64,000 nt of DNA from Motilimonas pumila. Lineage in GTDB: Bacteria > Pseudomonadota > Gammaproteobacteria > Enterobacterales > CBDFNC01. Numbering within the stretch: the stretch's first letter is position 1; the number at the start of each line of letters is the position of its first letter. Where the stretch lies: NCBI RefSeq assembly GCF_003596335.1, contig NZ_QZCH01000013.1:1-64000 (forward strand). Reading direction: 5' to 3'. A model generated the notes under the pieces. That model was not told where the DNA came from. It worked only from the letters and a program-made list of their open reading frames with translations, and searched no databases. Both the position numbers and the translations under genes were made by a program. Below are positions 27,944 through 36,934 of the stretch, piece after piece.

Positions 27944-28609
27944 TTATTGGGCTTGCGTGGATAAATAACTGCCTTTGTCGCTGAGGTATTGTAAATACAC
28001 CTCGCCAAACTCTTTGATGACCGAGGTTTGCACATAACTGAGCGCCAGATAGTGCCGTGCCAGTTGGCTTAGTTTCGGAAAATTGGCCAATAAATCACGT
28101 TGGCAATGCTGCTTTATCACATCAAAGCGAGTAAATGCGGGGGCGAGGGCGCTGTCAATTAAGGCGAAATTGTCACTATTAAAGTAACGTTTATCACTCA
28201 TTGCGGCTTCAATTTTGCTCAAACGGTCGTTGAGCACCGCTTGTTTCTCGCTAAACTCTGCCTCGCTGGTAGCTAACGTGGCCATATATTGCGCCATCAA
28301 TAGTTGGCTGGAATACTCAATCCAAGCCCTGTCTTGGGCTTTCGTTAATGGCTCTGTTGGCAATAGACTAGGGGGCGTAATTTCATCAAGAAACTCATTT
28401 ATCACCGCAGACTCAAATAACACCGCGTTGCCATACTTCAAAACGGGCACCTTGCCTAAGGGAGAAATCGCTAAAAACCAATCAGGTTTATTGCTTAAGT
28501 CGATGTAAGTTATCTTGAAATCGATGCCTTTTTTGAGCAAGGTGATCACCGAACGCTGTACAAAAGGGCATAAATTAAAGCTAATTAACTCAATGGGTTG
28601 TAAAGACAT
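27944..28609 (-). CDS. Glutathione S-transferase family protein
   Basis: 221 aa, cytosolic. N-terminal thioredoxin-like domain with Cys14 in FNLCPFVQRS, in the position of the catalytic Cys of omega/GSTO-like or SspA-like forms; cis-Pro in GKVPVL; ESAVINEFLDE glutathione-binding segment; C-terminal helical domain from about residue 90. First gene of the OYE operon, so conjugation or reduction of electrophiles is likely. Ser/Cys chemistry suggests thiol transfer rather than classical conjugation. Confidence 0.85.
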   Translation of the reverse strand: MSLQPIELISFNLCPFVQRSVITLLKKGIDFKITYIDLSNKPDWFLAISPLGKVPVLKYGNAVLFESAVINEFLDEITPPSLLPTEPLTKAQDRAWIEYSSQLLMAQYMATLATSEAEFSEKQAVLNDRLSKIEAAMSDKRYFNSDNFALIDSALAPAFTRFDVIKQHCQRDLLANFPKLSQLARHYLALSYVQTSVIKEFGEVYLQYLSDKGSYLSTQAQ

Positions 28610-28648
28610 CTTGGTTCCTTGTTAGACAATGTAATAAATTAGACACAT

Positions 28649-28676
28649 TTAGTGACTAAGTATCGTTAGGTAACTA
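28649..28676. promoter_or_regulatory. Candidate HxlR operator, two half-related sites
   Basis: The perfect palindrome TTAGTGACTAA (28649-28659) is followed 17 bp later by the related TTAGGTAACTA (28666-28676). Both lie in the divergent region between the GST-OYE operon and hxlR, where a regulator of this family would be expected to bind. Confidence 0.45.
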
Positions 28677-28741
28677 TAGGAGCGTGATATAGACTAAACA
28701 AGTACGCACAAATTACTCATTTAGTTTCTTCGAGGTGCCTA

Positions 28742-29122
28742 ATGGCTGAATCACTGGCTTTAACGACCGAAAAAAAATGTGAAGGAAATCTCAATCAGTC
28801 TGGCTTGGACGTGGATGAGTGTCCTGTAGTGACTGCCATTGATGTGATTGGCGGCAAATGGAAAGTGATCATTTTGTATAACCTGCGAGACAATACGCTG
28901 CGTTTTGGCGAGCTGAAAAAGCTGATTCCTCACATTAGCCAGAAAACCCTGACGACTCAGTTACGTAGCTTAGAGGCAGACAAACTGGTGGCGCGCAAAG
29001 TTTACGCTGAAGTGCCACCGCGAGTAGAGTACACCGCCACGCCTTTGGCTGAGCAACTAGGGCCAGTGTTAGATGCCTTGTGTCAGTGGGGCCAAGCGTA
29101 CCGCCAAGCGCATCAATCCTAA
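28742..29122 (+). CDS. HxlR-family transcriptional regulator
   Basis: 126-residue winged-helix regulator. The HxlR core reads CPVVTAIDVIGGKWKVIILYNL, then FGELKKLIPHISQKTLTTQL and YTATPLAEQLGPVLDAL. Cys27 just before the DNA-binding core is the residue that senses quinones or aldehydes in YodB/HypR-type relatives; Cys13 is a second thiol. Divergent from the GST-OYE operon, whose control by thiol-modifying electrophiles is inferred. A 19-bp palindrome (AGCTAAAAC-A-GTTTTAGCT, 29122-29140) overlaps the stop and may end the transcript. Confidence 0.9.
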   Translation: MAESLALTTEKKCEGNLNQSGLDVDECPVVTAIDVIGGKWKVIILYNLRDNTLRFGELKKLIPHISQKTLTTQLRSLEADKLVARKVYAEVPPRVEYTATPLAEQLGPVLDALCQWGQAYRQAHQS

Positions 29123-29229
29123 GCTAAAACAGTTTTAGCTGGCTTAAATCGTCGTGAAGTTTGGCGCAGCGCGCATTTTATCTTATGGTGTGATGATGAT
29201 AGTCAGGACGCATTACACAAGGTAATTAA

Positions 29230-30711
29230 ATGAGCGCATTTCAAGGGTTATGTCAGCACTATAAACAGCTTTCTCATTTTCAACATTTAGGTGCCATTTG
29301 TGGCTGGGATCAAGCCGCAATGATGCCAAGCGGCGGCAATGCCGCGCGCGCGGAGGCCATGGCTGAGCTGGCGCTACACATTCACAAGTTAGCCACTGCG
29401 CCGCAGTTAGGCGAGCAGTTTGCTGCTGCCGAGCAAGAGCCTTTGACCTCATCCCAACAAGCCCAATTGCGAGAAATGCAGCAAAGCTGGCAACAAGCTA
29501 CTGTGATTCCGGATGATTTGGTGCAAGCTAAGTCTTTGGCTGGCTCTAAATGCGAACACGCTTGGCGTACTCAAAGAGCAGAAAATGACTGGCAAGGTTT
29601 TGAGCAAAACTGGGCGGAGGTAGTTAATCTGTCCCAGCAAGAAGCGCAAATTCGTGCCCAAGCCACCGGCACCACACCGTATGACGCTATGTTGAATTTA
29701 TATGAACCTGGCACCAATAGCGCTTCACTTGACGTGCTATTCAGTGATGTAAAAACCTGGCTGCCTGATTTGATCAATCAAGTGTTACATAAGCAGTCGG
29801 GCGAAAGCTGCATTATGCCCAGCGGCACGTTTGCAGTGGCGCAACAAAAAGCCTTGGGCTTAGACGTGATGAAGCTACTGCAATTTGATTTTAACCACGG
29901 CCGGCTTGATGAAAGCATGCATCCCTTCTGTGGTGGCGTTGCCTCTGACGTGCGCATTACCACCCGTTATGATGAAGCCGAATTTGTGCAATCGTTGATG
30001 GGCATAGTGCATGAAACTGGCCATGCACGTTATGAACAAGGCTTACCTAAAGCTTTAGCGGGTATGCCCTCAGGACAAGCCCGCTCAATGGGCATTCACG
30101 AATCACAGTCGCTGTTTTTTGAAATGCAGGTAGGCCGCAGTGAAGGCTTTATTAGCCACCTTTCTGGCTTGGCCAAAAACCACTTTAGCGGTGCCAATAG
30201 CGAGCTTTTGAGTCAACAAAACTTGCAGCGTTTGTATACCCGGGTGCAAAAAGACTTTATTCGAGTGGACGCCGATGAACTGACATACCCCGCTCACGTT
30301 ATTTTGCGGTATGAAATTGAGCGTGACTTGATCAACGGTAATATCAAACACACGGATGTGCCTGAATTGTGGGATCAAAAAATGCAGACTTATTTAGGCT
30401 TGTCTACCAAAGACAATTATCGCAACGGCTGCATGCAAGACATTCACTGGACCGACGGCGCGTTTGGCTATTTTCCATCCTACACTCTAGGCGCCATGTA
30501 TGCGGCGCAATTTATGGCGGCCATGCAGCAAAGCGTTGACGTTAACGACGCGGTTGCAAGTGGCGATCTTACGCCGATATTCAACTGGCTAGCAGAGCAT
30601 ATTTGGAGCAAAGGCAGTTTGCTTACCACTGATGAATTGGTGCAACAAGCCACAGGCGAAACCCTGAATGCCAAGTTCTTTAAGCAACACTTGCAGAGCC
30701 GTTATTTATAA
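29230..30711 (+). CDS. Carboxypeptidase M32
   Basis: Zn metallocarboxypeptidase of the Taq/Pfu family, cytoplasmic, removing C-terminal residues from peptides. 493 aa is family length. Zn motif H261-E-T-G-H265, with the third ligand in the IHESQSLFFE segment, and the family signatures AARAEAMA, DVRITTRYDE and RVDADELTYPAHVILRYEIE are present. Start supported by AAGG ten bases upstream. Monocistronic; a bidirectional-looking terminator follows. Confidence 0.92.
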   Translation: MSAFQGLCQHYKQLSHFQHLGAICGWDQAAMMPSGGNAARAEAMAELALHIHKLATAPQLGEQFAAAEQEPLTSSQQAQLREMQQSWQQATVIPDDLVQAKSLAGSKCEHAWRTQRAENDWQGFEQNWAEVVNLSQQEAQIRAQATGTTPYDAMLNLYEPGTNSASLDVLFSDVKTWLPDLINQVLHKQSGESCIMPSGTFAVAQQKALGLDVMKLLQFDFNHGRLDESMHPFCGGVASDVRITTRYDEAEFVQSLMGIVHETGHARYEQGLPKALAGMPSGQARSMGIHESQSLFFEMQVGRSEGFISHLSGLAKNHFSGANSELLSQQNLQRLYTRVQKDFIRVDADELTYPAHVILRYEIERDLINGNIKHTDVPELWDQKMQTYLGLSTKDNYRNGCMQDIHWTDGAFGYFPSYTLGAMYAAQFMAAMQQSVDVNDAVASGDLTPIFNWLAEHIWSKGSLLTTDELVQQATGETLNAKFFKQHLQSRYL

Positions 30712-30755
30712 TCACTGTGGAGTGGCACAGTTTTTCCCTCGCTTTTTAAACCACT

Positions 30756-30785
30756 AAAAAATGGCTCCTAAGGGAGCTATTTTTG
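30756..30785. terminator. Terminator after M32 carboxypeptidase
   Basis: Stem GGCTCC (30763-30768) with GGAGCT (30773-30778), extended by A-run and T-run on both sides, loop TAAG. Works on either strand by sequence. Confidence 0.75.
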
Positions 30786-30799
30786 CGCTTAATTGTTTA

Positions 30800-30979
30800 T
30801 TACTGGCATTGTGGCCAGCTGAAGCCGTTGCCTTCGTTGTAGTATGTGATCCAGCCTGTTTCTAAGCTGTAAACAAACGTTTCCCAAGTGACGTATATCG
30901 CGTCCACTGCTGCGTGTCCCAACCGGTAGACTATATAGCCGAGCTGGCTCACTGCAAAGCCTCGCAATGCGGCGATGAA
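30800..30979 (-). pseudogene. Protein-like fragment, possible gene remnant
   Basis: A 59-codon open frame on the minus strand (stop at 30800-30802, in-frame stop at 30980-30982 upstream) encodes an aromatic-rich tail with TWETFVYSLETGWITYY and ends SWPQCQ. There is no ATG; a GTG at codon 10 is the only conventional start and lacks a ribosome site. It may be the 3' remnant of a lost gene. Rest of 30786-31164 holds no gene. Confidence 0.25.
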
Positions 30980-31079
30980 TTACTTTATCGAACAGGTGGC
31001 TTTGCTGCCAGATCGTTAAAGATCACGGTAATGTTAAATTGAGCATATAGTTTAACTTTTGATATGCATAATACAAATA

Positions 31080-31141
31080 TCACCTATCAAATAAGGTCAT
31101 TAGATCTACTGTGAGAGGTTGCATATACTTCACCTATCAAA
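31080..31141 (+). repeat. Direct repeat in the promoter of the DUF1254 gene
   Basis: TCACCTATCAAA occurs at 31080-31091 and again at 31130-31141, exactly 50 bp apart, the second copy 24 bp before the start codon. It could be paired regulator sites. Confidence 0.4.
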
Positions 31142-31164
31142 ACAACTTACGGCGAGGAATCACC

Positions 31165-32145
31165 ATGAAAAAGACCCTACTAACAGCAACGGCAATCGCA
31201 CTTTTCTCTAGCAGCGTCATGGCTGCGCCAATGCAAGTTACTCAAGAAAACTTTGCCCAAGCATACACCAACATGCGACTAGCGTCGGTATTGCAAAAAA
31301 CGGGTGGCATTAACAAATTCTTTGCGATGCCAGTACCCAGCAGTACTCCTGCGGAGCAGTTTGTAGTGCGCATGAACCGTGACACCGCTTACTCGGTTTC
31401 TGTGATTGATATGTCGGGTGGTGAGGTTTACGTTACTGTACCGGAAACGGACAAATACGTCACTATTCAGGTAGTTGATGAAAACCACGAAACCCAGCCT
31501 ATGATTTATGGTTCAGGTAAACACAAGCTAACGGCAAAGACCGACTTCGCCTTTGTGATTGTACGTACCTTAGACGGCGATATTCGAGATGACTTGGTGA
31601 TAGAGTCTAACAGCAGCAAACCGTTTAAGTTGCAAGAGTGGGATAAAGCCTCGTTTGCTGAAGTAGACAAAGCCGGTAACCTGGATTTCAGTGACGGTTA
31701 CGACCAAGCAAAAGCGTTTGGTAACAAAGAAAGCGGTCAAACTCCTTACATGAATTACGTGGGTGCAGCAGGCGGTTGGGGTGGTGCTATGGTTGAAGAT
31801 AACATCTACCAAACGAGCCAATACTTCAGTGCGGATGGTTGTTATGAAACCACGTTTGTTAACCCTGATGCGAAGTATTTTTGGTCGGCTACTGTGTATA
31901 ACGGTGATGGTCGCATGTTTAACGACAAAGCCAACATTTCTAGTGAGATGAACCCTGCGCCAAATGCTGATGGCAGTTACACTTTACGGTTTGGTTGTGA
32001 CGGCCAAGACAACAACATTCCGGTAGCAGAAGGCAATACCACAGGTAAATTTAACGTGCTAATGCGCCACTATGGCCCGAGTGAAGCTGTCAGCAATGAC
32101 AAGCCAGGTTATAACGCGATGACCATGATTAAAAAGGTGAAGTAA
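31165..32145 (+). CDS. Exported DUF1254/DUF1214-like protein
   Basis: 326 aa from ATG 31165, which has a GAGGA Shine-Dalgarno and opens a clean signal peptide (KKTLLTATAIALFSSSVMAAP). An in-frame ATG at 31111 is rejected because it would bury that signal. The N-terminal half (VVRMNRDTAYSVSVIDMSGGEVYVTVPE) fits DUF1254 and the C-terminal part (YFWSATVYNGDGRMF..NVLMRHYGPSEAV) fits DUF1214. Periplasmic; biochemical role of the family is unknown. Monocistronic with a strong terminator. A paired direct repeat lies in the promoter region. Confidence 0.85.
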   Translation: MKKTLLTATAIALFSSSVMAAPMQVTQENFAQAYTNMRLASVLQKTGGINKFFAMPVPSSTPAEQFVVRMNRDTAYSVSVIDMSGGEVYVTVPETDKYVTIQVVDENHETQPMIYGSGKHKLTAKTDFAFVIVRTLDGDIRDDLVIESNSSKPFKLQEWDKASFAEVDKAGNLDFSDGYDQAKAFGNKESGQTPYMNYVGAAGGWGGAMVEDNIYQTSQYFSADGCYETTFVNPDAKYFWSATVYNGDGRMFNDKANISSEMNPAPNADGSYTLRFGCDGQDNNIPVAEGNTTGKFNVLMRHYGPSEAVSNDKPGYNAMTMIKKVK

Positions 32146-32164
32146 CATCTAAATACCTAACAAC

Positions 32165-32190
32165 AAAGCCTGCGAAATGCAGGCTTTTTT
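32165..32190 (+). terminator. Rho-independent terminator
   Basis: Stem AAAGCCTGC (32165-32173) with GCAGGCTTT (32179-32187), 5-base loop, followed by T-run to 32190. Ends the DUF1254 transcript. Confidence 0.9.
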
Positions 32191-32332
32191 AGTTTTCCTG
32201 CCGTTAAAAATTCCCTGCAATATCATGCTTACTGAAGGCGCAGCATTGTTAACCTACTCTCTTTCCAGATAGTGGCATAAACTGTTTAGGTAACATGTTC
32301 ATTTATCGTAATAGAAACGGATAGATATTTTG

Positions 32333-33577
32333 ATGAAAAAAACGATTATCGCCTTATCTTTGGCGCTAAGCAGTACGTTTAGCTATGCCAGTATTGAGAG
32401 TAAAACTTGGCCAGCCTCTGTCAAAGCAGAGCAGTTTGTGCAAGACGCCATCGTCATCGGTATGCTGGCTAGCCCATATGGCGCAGGGTGGACAGACGAG
32501 CAACAATTACTGGACTATTTTGCGGCCGCGCGAAAAGCAGGGATCACAGGTCACGATTACACCATCACTGCCGCTGACCATAACTTTGACGACTTTTTGC
32601 TGCATCACAATAAGCACCGTTCAGCCATGGCCAAAGAAAAACACAATTACTTGGTGGCTTACAGTAATCGAGACATTGAGCTAGCTCACGTAGAAGGTAA
32701 AACGGCGGTACTTTGGAATAGCCAAACTGCGACAATTTTAGAAGAAGATATTACCCGTATGTCGATACTAAAAGACATGGGTCTGCGCAGTATGATATTG
32801 GCCTATAACGATATTTTTCGTACCGGTTCGGGCCAGTTAGCGGCTTATAATGGCCAAGATATCGGCTTAACCCCTTGGGGTAAAACAGTAATAGATGGCT
32901 TGGTGAAATACGATATTTTGCTCGACTTGAGTCATACCGGCTCAAAAACGGCCAATGACGCCATGGATTATATGGAAAAGAACTATCCTGGTGTGCCGTT
33001 TATTTATTCTCATTCAGTGCCTGCTGGGCTTTATAAAACGGCGTCAAACGCAACCCCTAAGGGGTGTTATCGTGCTATTCCAGACAATGAGGCGATACGT
33101 GCGGCAAAATCCGGTGGTTACGTCGCCCCTACCTTTACCGAATGGATGATGGATGGCATTTGGCCAGAAGATATTACCCCGGCACAAGCAGCGGATATGA
33201 TTGATTATTACGTTAAGTTGGTGGGCGTTGACCACGTTGGCATAGCAACAGATGATATGTTCTCAACTGCTGGTGTCGTAGACTTTGCCACAAAAAACGC
33301 CGATATGTATAACGACGGCGGTTATATGATCAAAGCCTTTGACAAAGGGGCAACTGGCAATGGTGAACTGGCTAAAATTTTAGCCGCCATCACCGACGAA
33401 TTATGGAAACGGGGTTACAGCAACGAAGACTTAGCCAAAATTTACGGTGGCAACAAAATGCGGGTGTATGCTCAAGTGTCTGAAGGCATCTCGCCAGAGC
33501 AGTTTAATAAAGAGTTTCCGGCCCGCTTAAAAGCATTGACCCAGCAGCGTCATGAGTTGTTGAGCCAAGCCAAATAA
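32333..33577 (+). CDS. Membrane dipeptidase, M19 family, exported
   Basis: 414 aa from ATG 32333 (a TTG one codon earlier is ignored). Signal peptide [18 protein letters not shown]. The renal-dipeptidase fold is shown by [16 protein letters not shown] and [11 protein letters not shown], with Zn-binding His in both, [17 protein letters not shown] and the C-terminal [13 protein letters not shown]. The usual first Zn motif HxD is not obvious in the N-terminal region ([15 protein letters not shown]), so metal binding may be altered. Substrates of the family are dipeptides and related amides. Single gene with its own terminator. Confidence 0.85.
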   Translation: MKKTIIALSLALSSTFSYASIESKTWPASVKAEQFVQDAIVIGMLASPYGAGWTDEQQLLDYFAAARKAGITGHDYTITAADHNFDDFLLHHNKHRSAMAKEKHNYLVAYSNRDIELAHVEGKTAVLWNSQTATILEEDITRMSILKDMGLRSMILAYNDIFRTGSGQLAAYNGQDIGLTPWGKTVIDGLVKYDILLDLSHTGSKTANDAMDYMEKNYPGVPFIYSHSVPAGLYKTASNATPKGCYRAIPDNEAIRAAKSGGYVAPTFTEWMMDGIWPEDITPAQAADMIDYYVKLVGVDHVGIATDDMFSTAGVVDFATKNADMYNDGGYMIKAFDKGATGNGELAKILAAITDELWKRGYSNEDLAKIYGGNKMRVYAQVSEGISPEQFNKEFPARLKALTQQRHELLSQAK

Positions 33578-33604
33578 ATTGCCTTGATATGATCGTCATG
33601 GAAC

Positions 33605-33630
33605 AAAGCCCGCAGTGTTGCGGGCTTTTT
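33605..33630 (+). terminator. Rho-independent terminator
   Basis: Stem AAAGCCCGCA (33605-33614) with TGCGGGCTTT (33619-33628), loop GTGT, then T-run. Ends the dipeptidase transcript. Confidence 0.9.
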
Positions 33631-33778
33631 AATGTTTATAAACTGCTACGACTGAATGCAGATTGCCAATTGAGGGCTGAGTAACGAGCTGCAAACCGGC
33701 GTGCCCACTGCGCCATTTATTCACACACTCAAAGCACTTTTGTGGTTTACCTTTATCATCATGATACTGCACTGACAC
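33629..33778 (-). CDS. Possible small Cys-containing protein, 49 aa
   Basis: Reads leftwards from GTG 33778 (AAAGGG about 10-15 bases upstream) to TAA at 33629. Encodes a soluble peptide with a C-F-E-C motif and a conserved-looking tail (KWRSGHAGLQLVTQP, then VVAVYKH). Composition is protein-like although no name can be given. The in-frame sequence upstream is blocked by a stop at 33794-33796, beyond which lies a 63-codon open frame of doubtful reality. Its stop overlaps the T-run of the plus-strand terminator. Confidence 0.4.
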   Translation of the reverse strand: MSVQYHDDKGKPQKCFECVNKWRSGHAGLQLVTQPSIGNLHSVVAVYKH

Positions 33779-33998
33779 GGTGCGACAGCCCTTTTACCTT
33801 TTGCGCATGCTCGAATGGGAAGGCAGATAGGGATGGTCATCAAGCATTAACCCTAAGTTGTTTGTCGAACTCTGGCAGTTGGCTTTGCAGGATTTACAAG
33901 CATTGTAACGACAGCTAGAAAAGCGTAGAAACCCTTCCACCTTTAGTATCTCCAGCCATAGGTAAGGTCGTCTTACCCGCAGCAATCAGGAGATTTCC

Positions 33999-34691
33999 AT
34001 GAACAAGTTCTTAGCCCTGTTAACTTTACCTTGGCTACTGGCGCCCACTGTGCACGCTGAATCTAAGCCCGATCCGAGTGATTTAACCCAGGTTAATTCC
34101 TTTTTGTATGGCACCTTTGACAGTGACAATACGTTTAAAGCCAGTTTAGGCTTAGCGGGTCAATACAGTGAAGGCAACAGCTTTATGGGACTGGTGGAGC
34201 ACGGCTATCAGTTTAAAGATAAGCTCAATAACTCGCGCTTACGTTATTTTCAGGTGTTTGACACTGGCAGTGAAGCTGTTAGCCAAGCCGGTTTATCGGT
34301 GGATTACATCAAAGGTTGGGATGCTAAAAGTGACATTGTTGCTTTGGGTACTATTGCGAAAGTGGCCACGCCGTGGCAATCATTATCTATATTTCCTAAC
34401 TTGGCGTACGTGACCGGTAAAGCTGATGGTAAAACGGTTACGGGTTATCAAACCAATATATTTGCCAGCATGAGCTTAGGTGATGAGGGAGACTATTTAA
34501 TTTTCCAGCCGCAATGGATGGACACCAACCTTGGCCGTAAATTTGAAGTGAAATCCGGTTATGGCGCTCCCGTGTCCGATGATGGCAAGGTTTGGTGGGA
34601 TATCTCTCATACTTATCAAAATACCAAAGTGGGTCAAGCAAAAGCGAGTGGGGATCACCAAGTCGCGCTGGGCTTAGCGTATTATTTTTAA
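33999..34691 (+). CDS. Outer-membrane beta-barrel protein
   Basis: 230 aa with signal peptide (FLALLTLPWLLAPTVHA), then alternating amphipathic strands with aromatic belts and a C-terminal Tyr-Tyr-Phe, the outer-membrane insertion signal. About 10-12 strands. Likely a small porin or channel of unnamed family, superficially like Tsx/OmpK nucleoside channels, but no diagnostic motif was found. AGGAG Shine-Dalgarno at 33990. Monocistronic; the spacing upstream carries no further gene. Confidence 0.75.
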   Translation: MNKFLALLTLPWLLAPTVHAESKPDPSDLTQVNSFLYGTFDSDNTFKASLGLAGQYSEGNSFMGLVEHGYQFKDKLNNSRLRYFQVFDTGSEAVSQAGLSVDYIKGWDAKSDIVALGTIAKVATPWQSLSIFPNLAYVTGKADGKTVTGYQTNIFASMSLGDEGDYLIFQPQWMDTNLGRKFEVKSGYGAPVSDDGKVWWDISHTYQNTKVGQAKASGDHQVALGLAYYF

Positions 34692-35064
34692 CAATACTTG
34701 GCATATTTTGCAGCTTTCATAGCCAGCTGCATTGAGGCACGGACGCCTTTTTTTAATCCTGCTTATTGATGCCTGTTTTACTCTGGTTAAAGCCTGATAT
34801 TTTAATTCCCACCTTTTATTTGTGGTTATAAGACAAGTGTCGCATCACCCGTTGTAGGCTTAACTGCATTTCCTAATAAGAACAGAATATTAGTAGAAAC
34901 TTTACCAATATCTGCGATGCAACAAGGTGAATGTGAGGCCGTAATCAGCATTTTACTGATGAAGGTTATAACAAATTGGTCTTAACAAATAAGGTATCAC
35001 AACTGGTAATAAGAATGGTTCTTGTTTATATTTCATTGCATTCATTATGCAGTTGGATAGGATC
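34692..35064. other. Intergenic region
   Basis: No gene seen. A GC-rich short stem with a seven-T run around 34734-34755 may end the barrel-protein transcript. The right end carries the bfd promoter region. Confidence 0.4.
35005..35023. promoter_or_regulatory. Fur-like box before bfd
   Basis: GGTAATAAGAATGGTTCTT matches 13 of 19 Fur-consensus positions, 42 bp before bfd. Its weak match makes this tentative, but iron control of bfd-bfr is known in other proteobacteria. Confidence 0.35.
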
Positions 35065-35253
35065 ATGTACGTTTGTTTATGTCACGGTGTTTCAGATAAG
35101 AAAATCAAGCAATTAGCCTTGGAAGAAGGGATCTGCGATGTTCGTGGTATTAAACAATGCACCGCGTTGGGTAGCCAATGTGGGAAATGCATCAAACAAA
35201 CAAAGGAAATTCTTAACGAAACAGTGCCTATTTTGTACCAAAAAGTCAGTTAA
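35065..35253 (+). CDS. bfd: Bacterioferritin-associated ferredoxin
   Basis: 62-residue [2Fe-2S] protein that reduces the ferritin core to release iron. Ligands Cys4, Cys6, Cys39 and Cys42 match the Bfd pattern (CLCHG and QCGKC). The start at 35065 has GGATAGG upstream; an in-frame ATG at 35047 would add six residues. It precedes bfr by 74 bp in the same direction, likely one transcription unit. Confidence 0.92.
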   Translation: MYVCLCHGVSDKKIKQLALEEGICDVRGIKQCTALGSQCGKCIKQTKEILNETVPILYQKVS

Positions 35254-35327
35254 ATAGCCCTTTTGGCGTTTTGACACCCCCTGTATTGGATCTACATTTA
35301 GTGGATATCCAACAGAGGGTTTTTGTC

Positions 35328-35804
35328 ATGAAAGGCGATCCAATCATTATTCAACATTTGAATAAAATTCTCGGCAATGAACTTGTTGCCATCAATCAAT
35401 ATTTTCTGCACGCACGCATGTACAAAGACTGGGGCCTTAAGCACCTAGCCGACAAGGAATATCACGAATCGATCGACGAAATGAAGCACGCTGATCACTT
35501 GATCGAGCGGATCTTGTTTCTCGAAGGGCTGCCAAATTTGCAAGATCTCGGCAAGTTAATGATTGGCGAAGACACCAAAGAAATGCTGCAGTGCGATTTA
35601 AAGTTGGAAATGGCCGCCATTCCCGATCTTAAGGACGCCATCGCTTACGCAGAAGATATCCGCGATTATGTTTCCCGTGACCTTTTTCAAGATATTTTAG
35701 AAGATGAAGAAGAGCACGTAGACTGGCTTGAAACTCAATTAGGTCTGATAGACAAAGCCGGCTTAGAAAACTACCTGCAAGCGCAATTTGTAGACGAAGA
35801 GTAA
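35328..35804 (+). CDS. bfr: Bacterioferritin
   Basis: 158-residue heme ferritin subunit forming a 24-mer cage storing iron as ferric oxide. Diiron ligands E18, E51, H54, E94, E127 and H130 and the heme-axial Met52 are all present. Start is ATG 35328 with AGAGGG upstream; an upstream in-frame ATG at 35271 lies in the leader. Partner of bfd. Confidence 0.95.
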   Translation: MKGDPIIIQHLNKILGNELVAINQYFLHARMYKDWGLKHLADKEYHESIDEMKHADHLIERILFLEGLPNLQDLGKLMIGEDTKEMLQCDLKLEMAAIPDLKDAIAYAEDIRDYVSRDLFQDILEDEEEHVDWLETQLGLIDKAGLENYLQAQFVDEE

Positions 35805-35828
35805 CCGATAAAGTATGCCTGTTAGTAC

Positions 35829-35861
35829 AATAAATGGCCGGTTCTGCATCGGCTATTTATT
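35829..35861. terminator. Terminator after bfr
   Basis: Stem AATAAATGGCCG (35829-35840) with CGGCTATTTATT (35850-35861), one G-U pair. Downstream 35862-36204 is AT-rich without a recognisable gene. Confidence 0.6.
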
Positions 35862-36204
35862 GCCACTCAAGATGGCCCATATATTCTGGATTATGTTTAA
35901 ACTACTATTTTTTATATCAATAAAATAGGTTTATACGGTTTAAAACGGGAATTCACCGTGCCAGTGATATCTTATCATGTTAACGAAATGTTGGCGGGCA
36001 CTGCTTAGCGTGATTCAGCTCGCTTAATTCCTGATTCAGCTAAAGATATAATATTGATAAATCGTACCGAACAGGAAGTGGTACCTGAATAGCGAGAAAT
36101 GCGAGTTTAGCTCACTTCGATGTACTCACTTGTTAACTTCAATGAACCTTATCGGCTTGACGATACACTTGAATACCCATTAAAGATTACATTGCTACGA
36201 CATT

Positions 36205-36906
36205 ATGCTTAATAAGAACCTTAAGAATCTGCTTTTCTTCGTTTTCATCCTTTTTTCCGGCCACCTAAAAGCCGCGGTTTATAGCTGTGATGTTGATGGT
36301 AAAAAGGTATATCAAGATATCCCTTGTACCGATGGCAAATATTTAGGTGCGGTGAAGGGCCCAAAGCAGATAGTAGGAGGGTTTCACAAGACGTGGTTCC
36401 TTCGTCCTGCGATGTTGCCAAGCAGGCCAACCTGTAATCAAACAGCATGTCTTTGTGATGGTAAAAAATACCCTTACAAGACAGATGAATGGCTATTAGT
36501 AATGAATGCGATGGCGGGCTTGCCAAGCAGTTGGAATATGCATCAAAGCTACGCTGAACGACAAAAGAAACATGACAGTGATGCCCTTAGAGAGGGCACG
36601 ATAAAATATGCGTGTGATGTTGCCATGAAGCAAGAGATTGTGCGTAAATTTTATGATCAAGTGGCCAATAAAATTACTGCTGATTCTCAAAGTGCGGAAG
36701 AAGCCTTCGAAAAGCTTGATAAAAAATGTGACAAACTTAGTAAGACAAGTAGTGACGACGCTGAAGCTATCATTAATTGTTACAACGGTACGCGTGTTAG
36801 CCGTAACAAAGCATTGCGATCAAAAAAGCGTAAATCAAGCGACTATAAGTACTTAATGTCTCAGGCTGAAATCCTTAAAAAGGCAAGGGAGATAGAGCAG
36901 TGGTGA
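36205..36906 (+). CDS. Exported DUF4124-type protein
   Basis: 233 aa. Signal peptide, then Y-S-C-D-V-D-G-K-K-V-Y-Q-D-I-P-C, the DUF4124 pattern with a conserved disulfide-forming Cys pair. A middle segment with CNQTACLCDG has more Cys and the C-terminal third is charged, helical and coiled-coil-like with KRKSSDYKY. Function unknown. Monocistronic, convergent with the thioesterase 28 bp away. No clear Shine-Dalgarno. Confidence 0.75.
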   Translation: MLNKNLKNLLFFVFILFSGHLKAAVYSCDVDGKKVYQDIPCTDGKYLGAVKGPKQIVGGFHKTWFLRPAMLPSRPTCNQTACLCDGKKYPYKTDEWLLVMNAMAGLPSSWNMHQSYAERQKKHDSDALREGTIKYACDVAMKQEIVRKFYDQVANKITADSQSAEEAFEKLDKKCDKLSKTSSDDAEAIINCYNGTRVSRNKALRSKKRKSSDYKYLMSQAEILKKAREIEQW

Positions 36907-36934
36907 GTAAGTGAAAGCCCGATAGCTTTAGCGC

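Noticed and set aside
33794..33985. 63-codon minus-strand frame upstream of the small Cys protein
   Set aside because: It covers the leader of the barrel protein gene and lacks protein-like features and a ribosome site.
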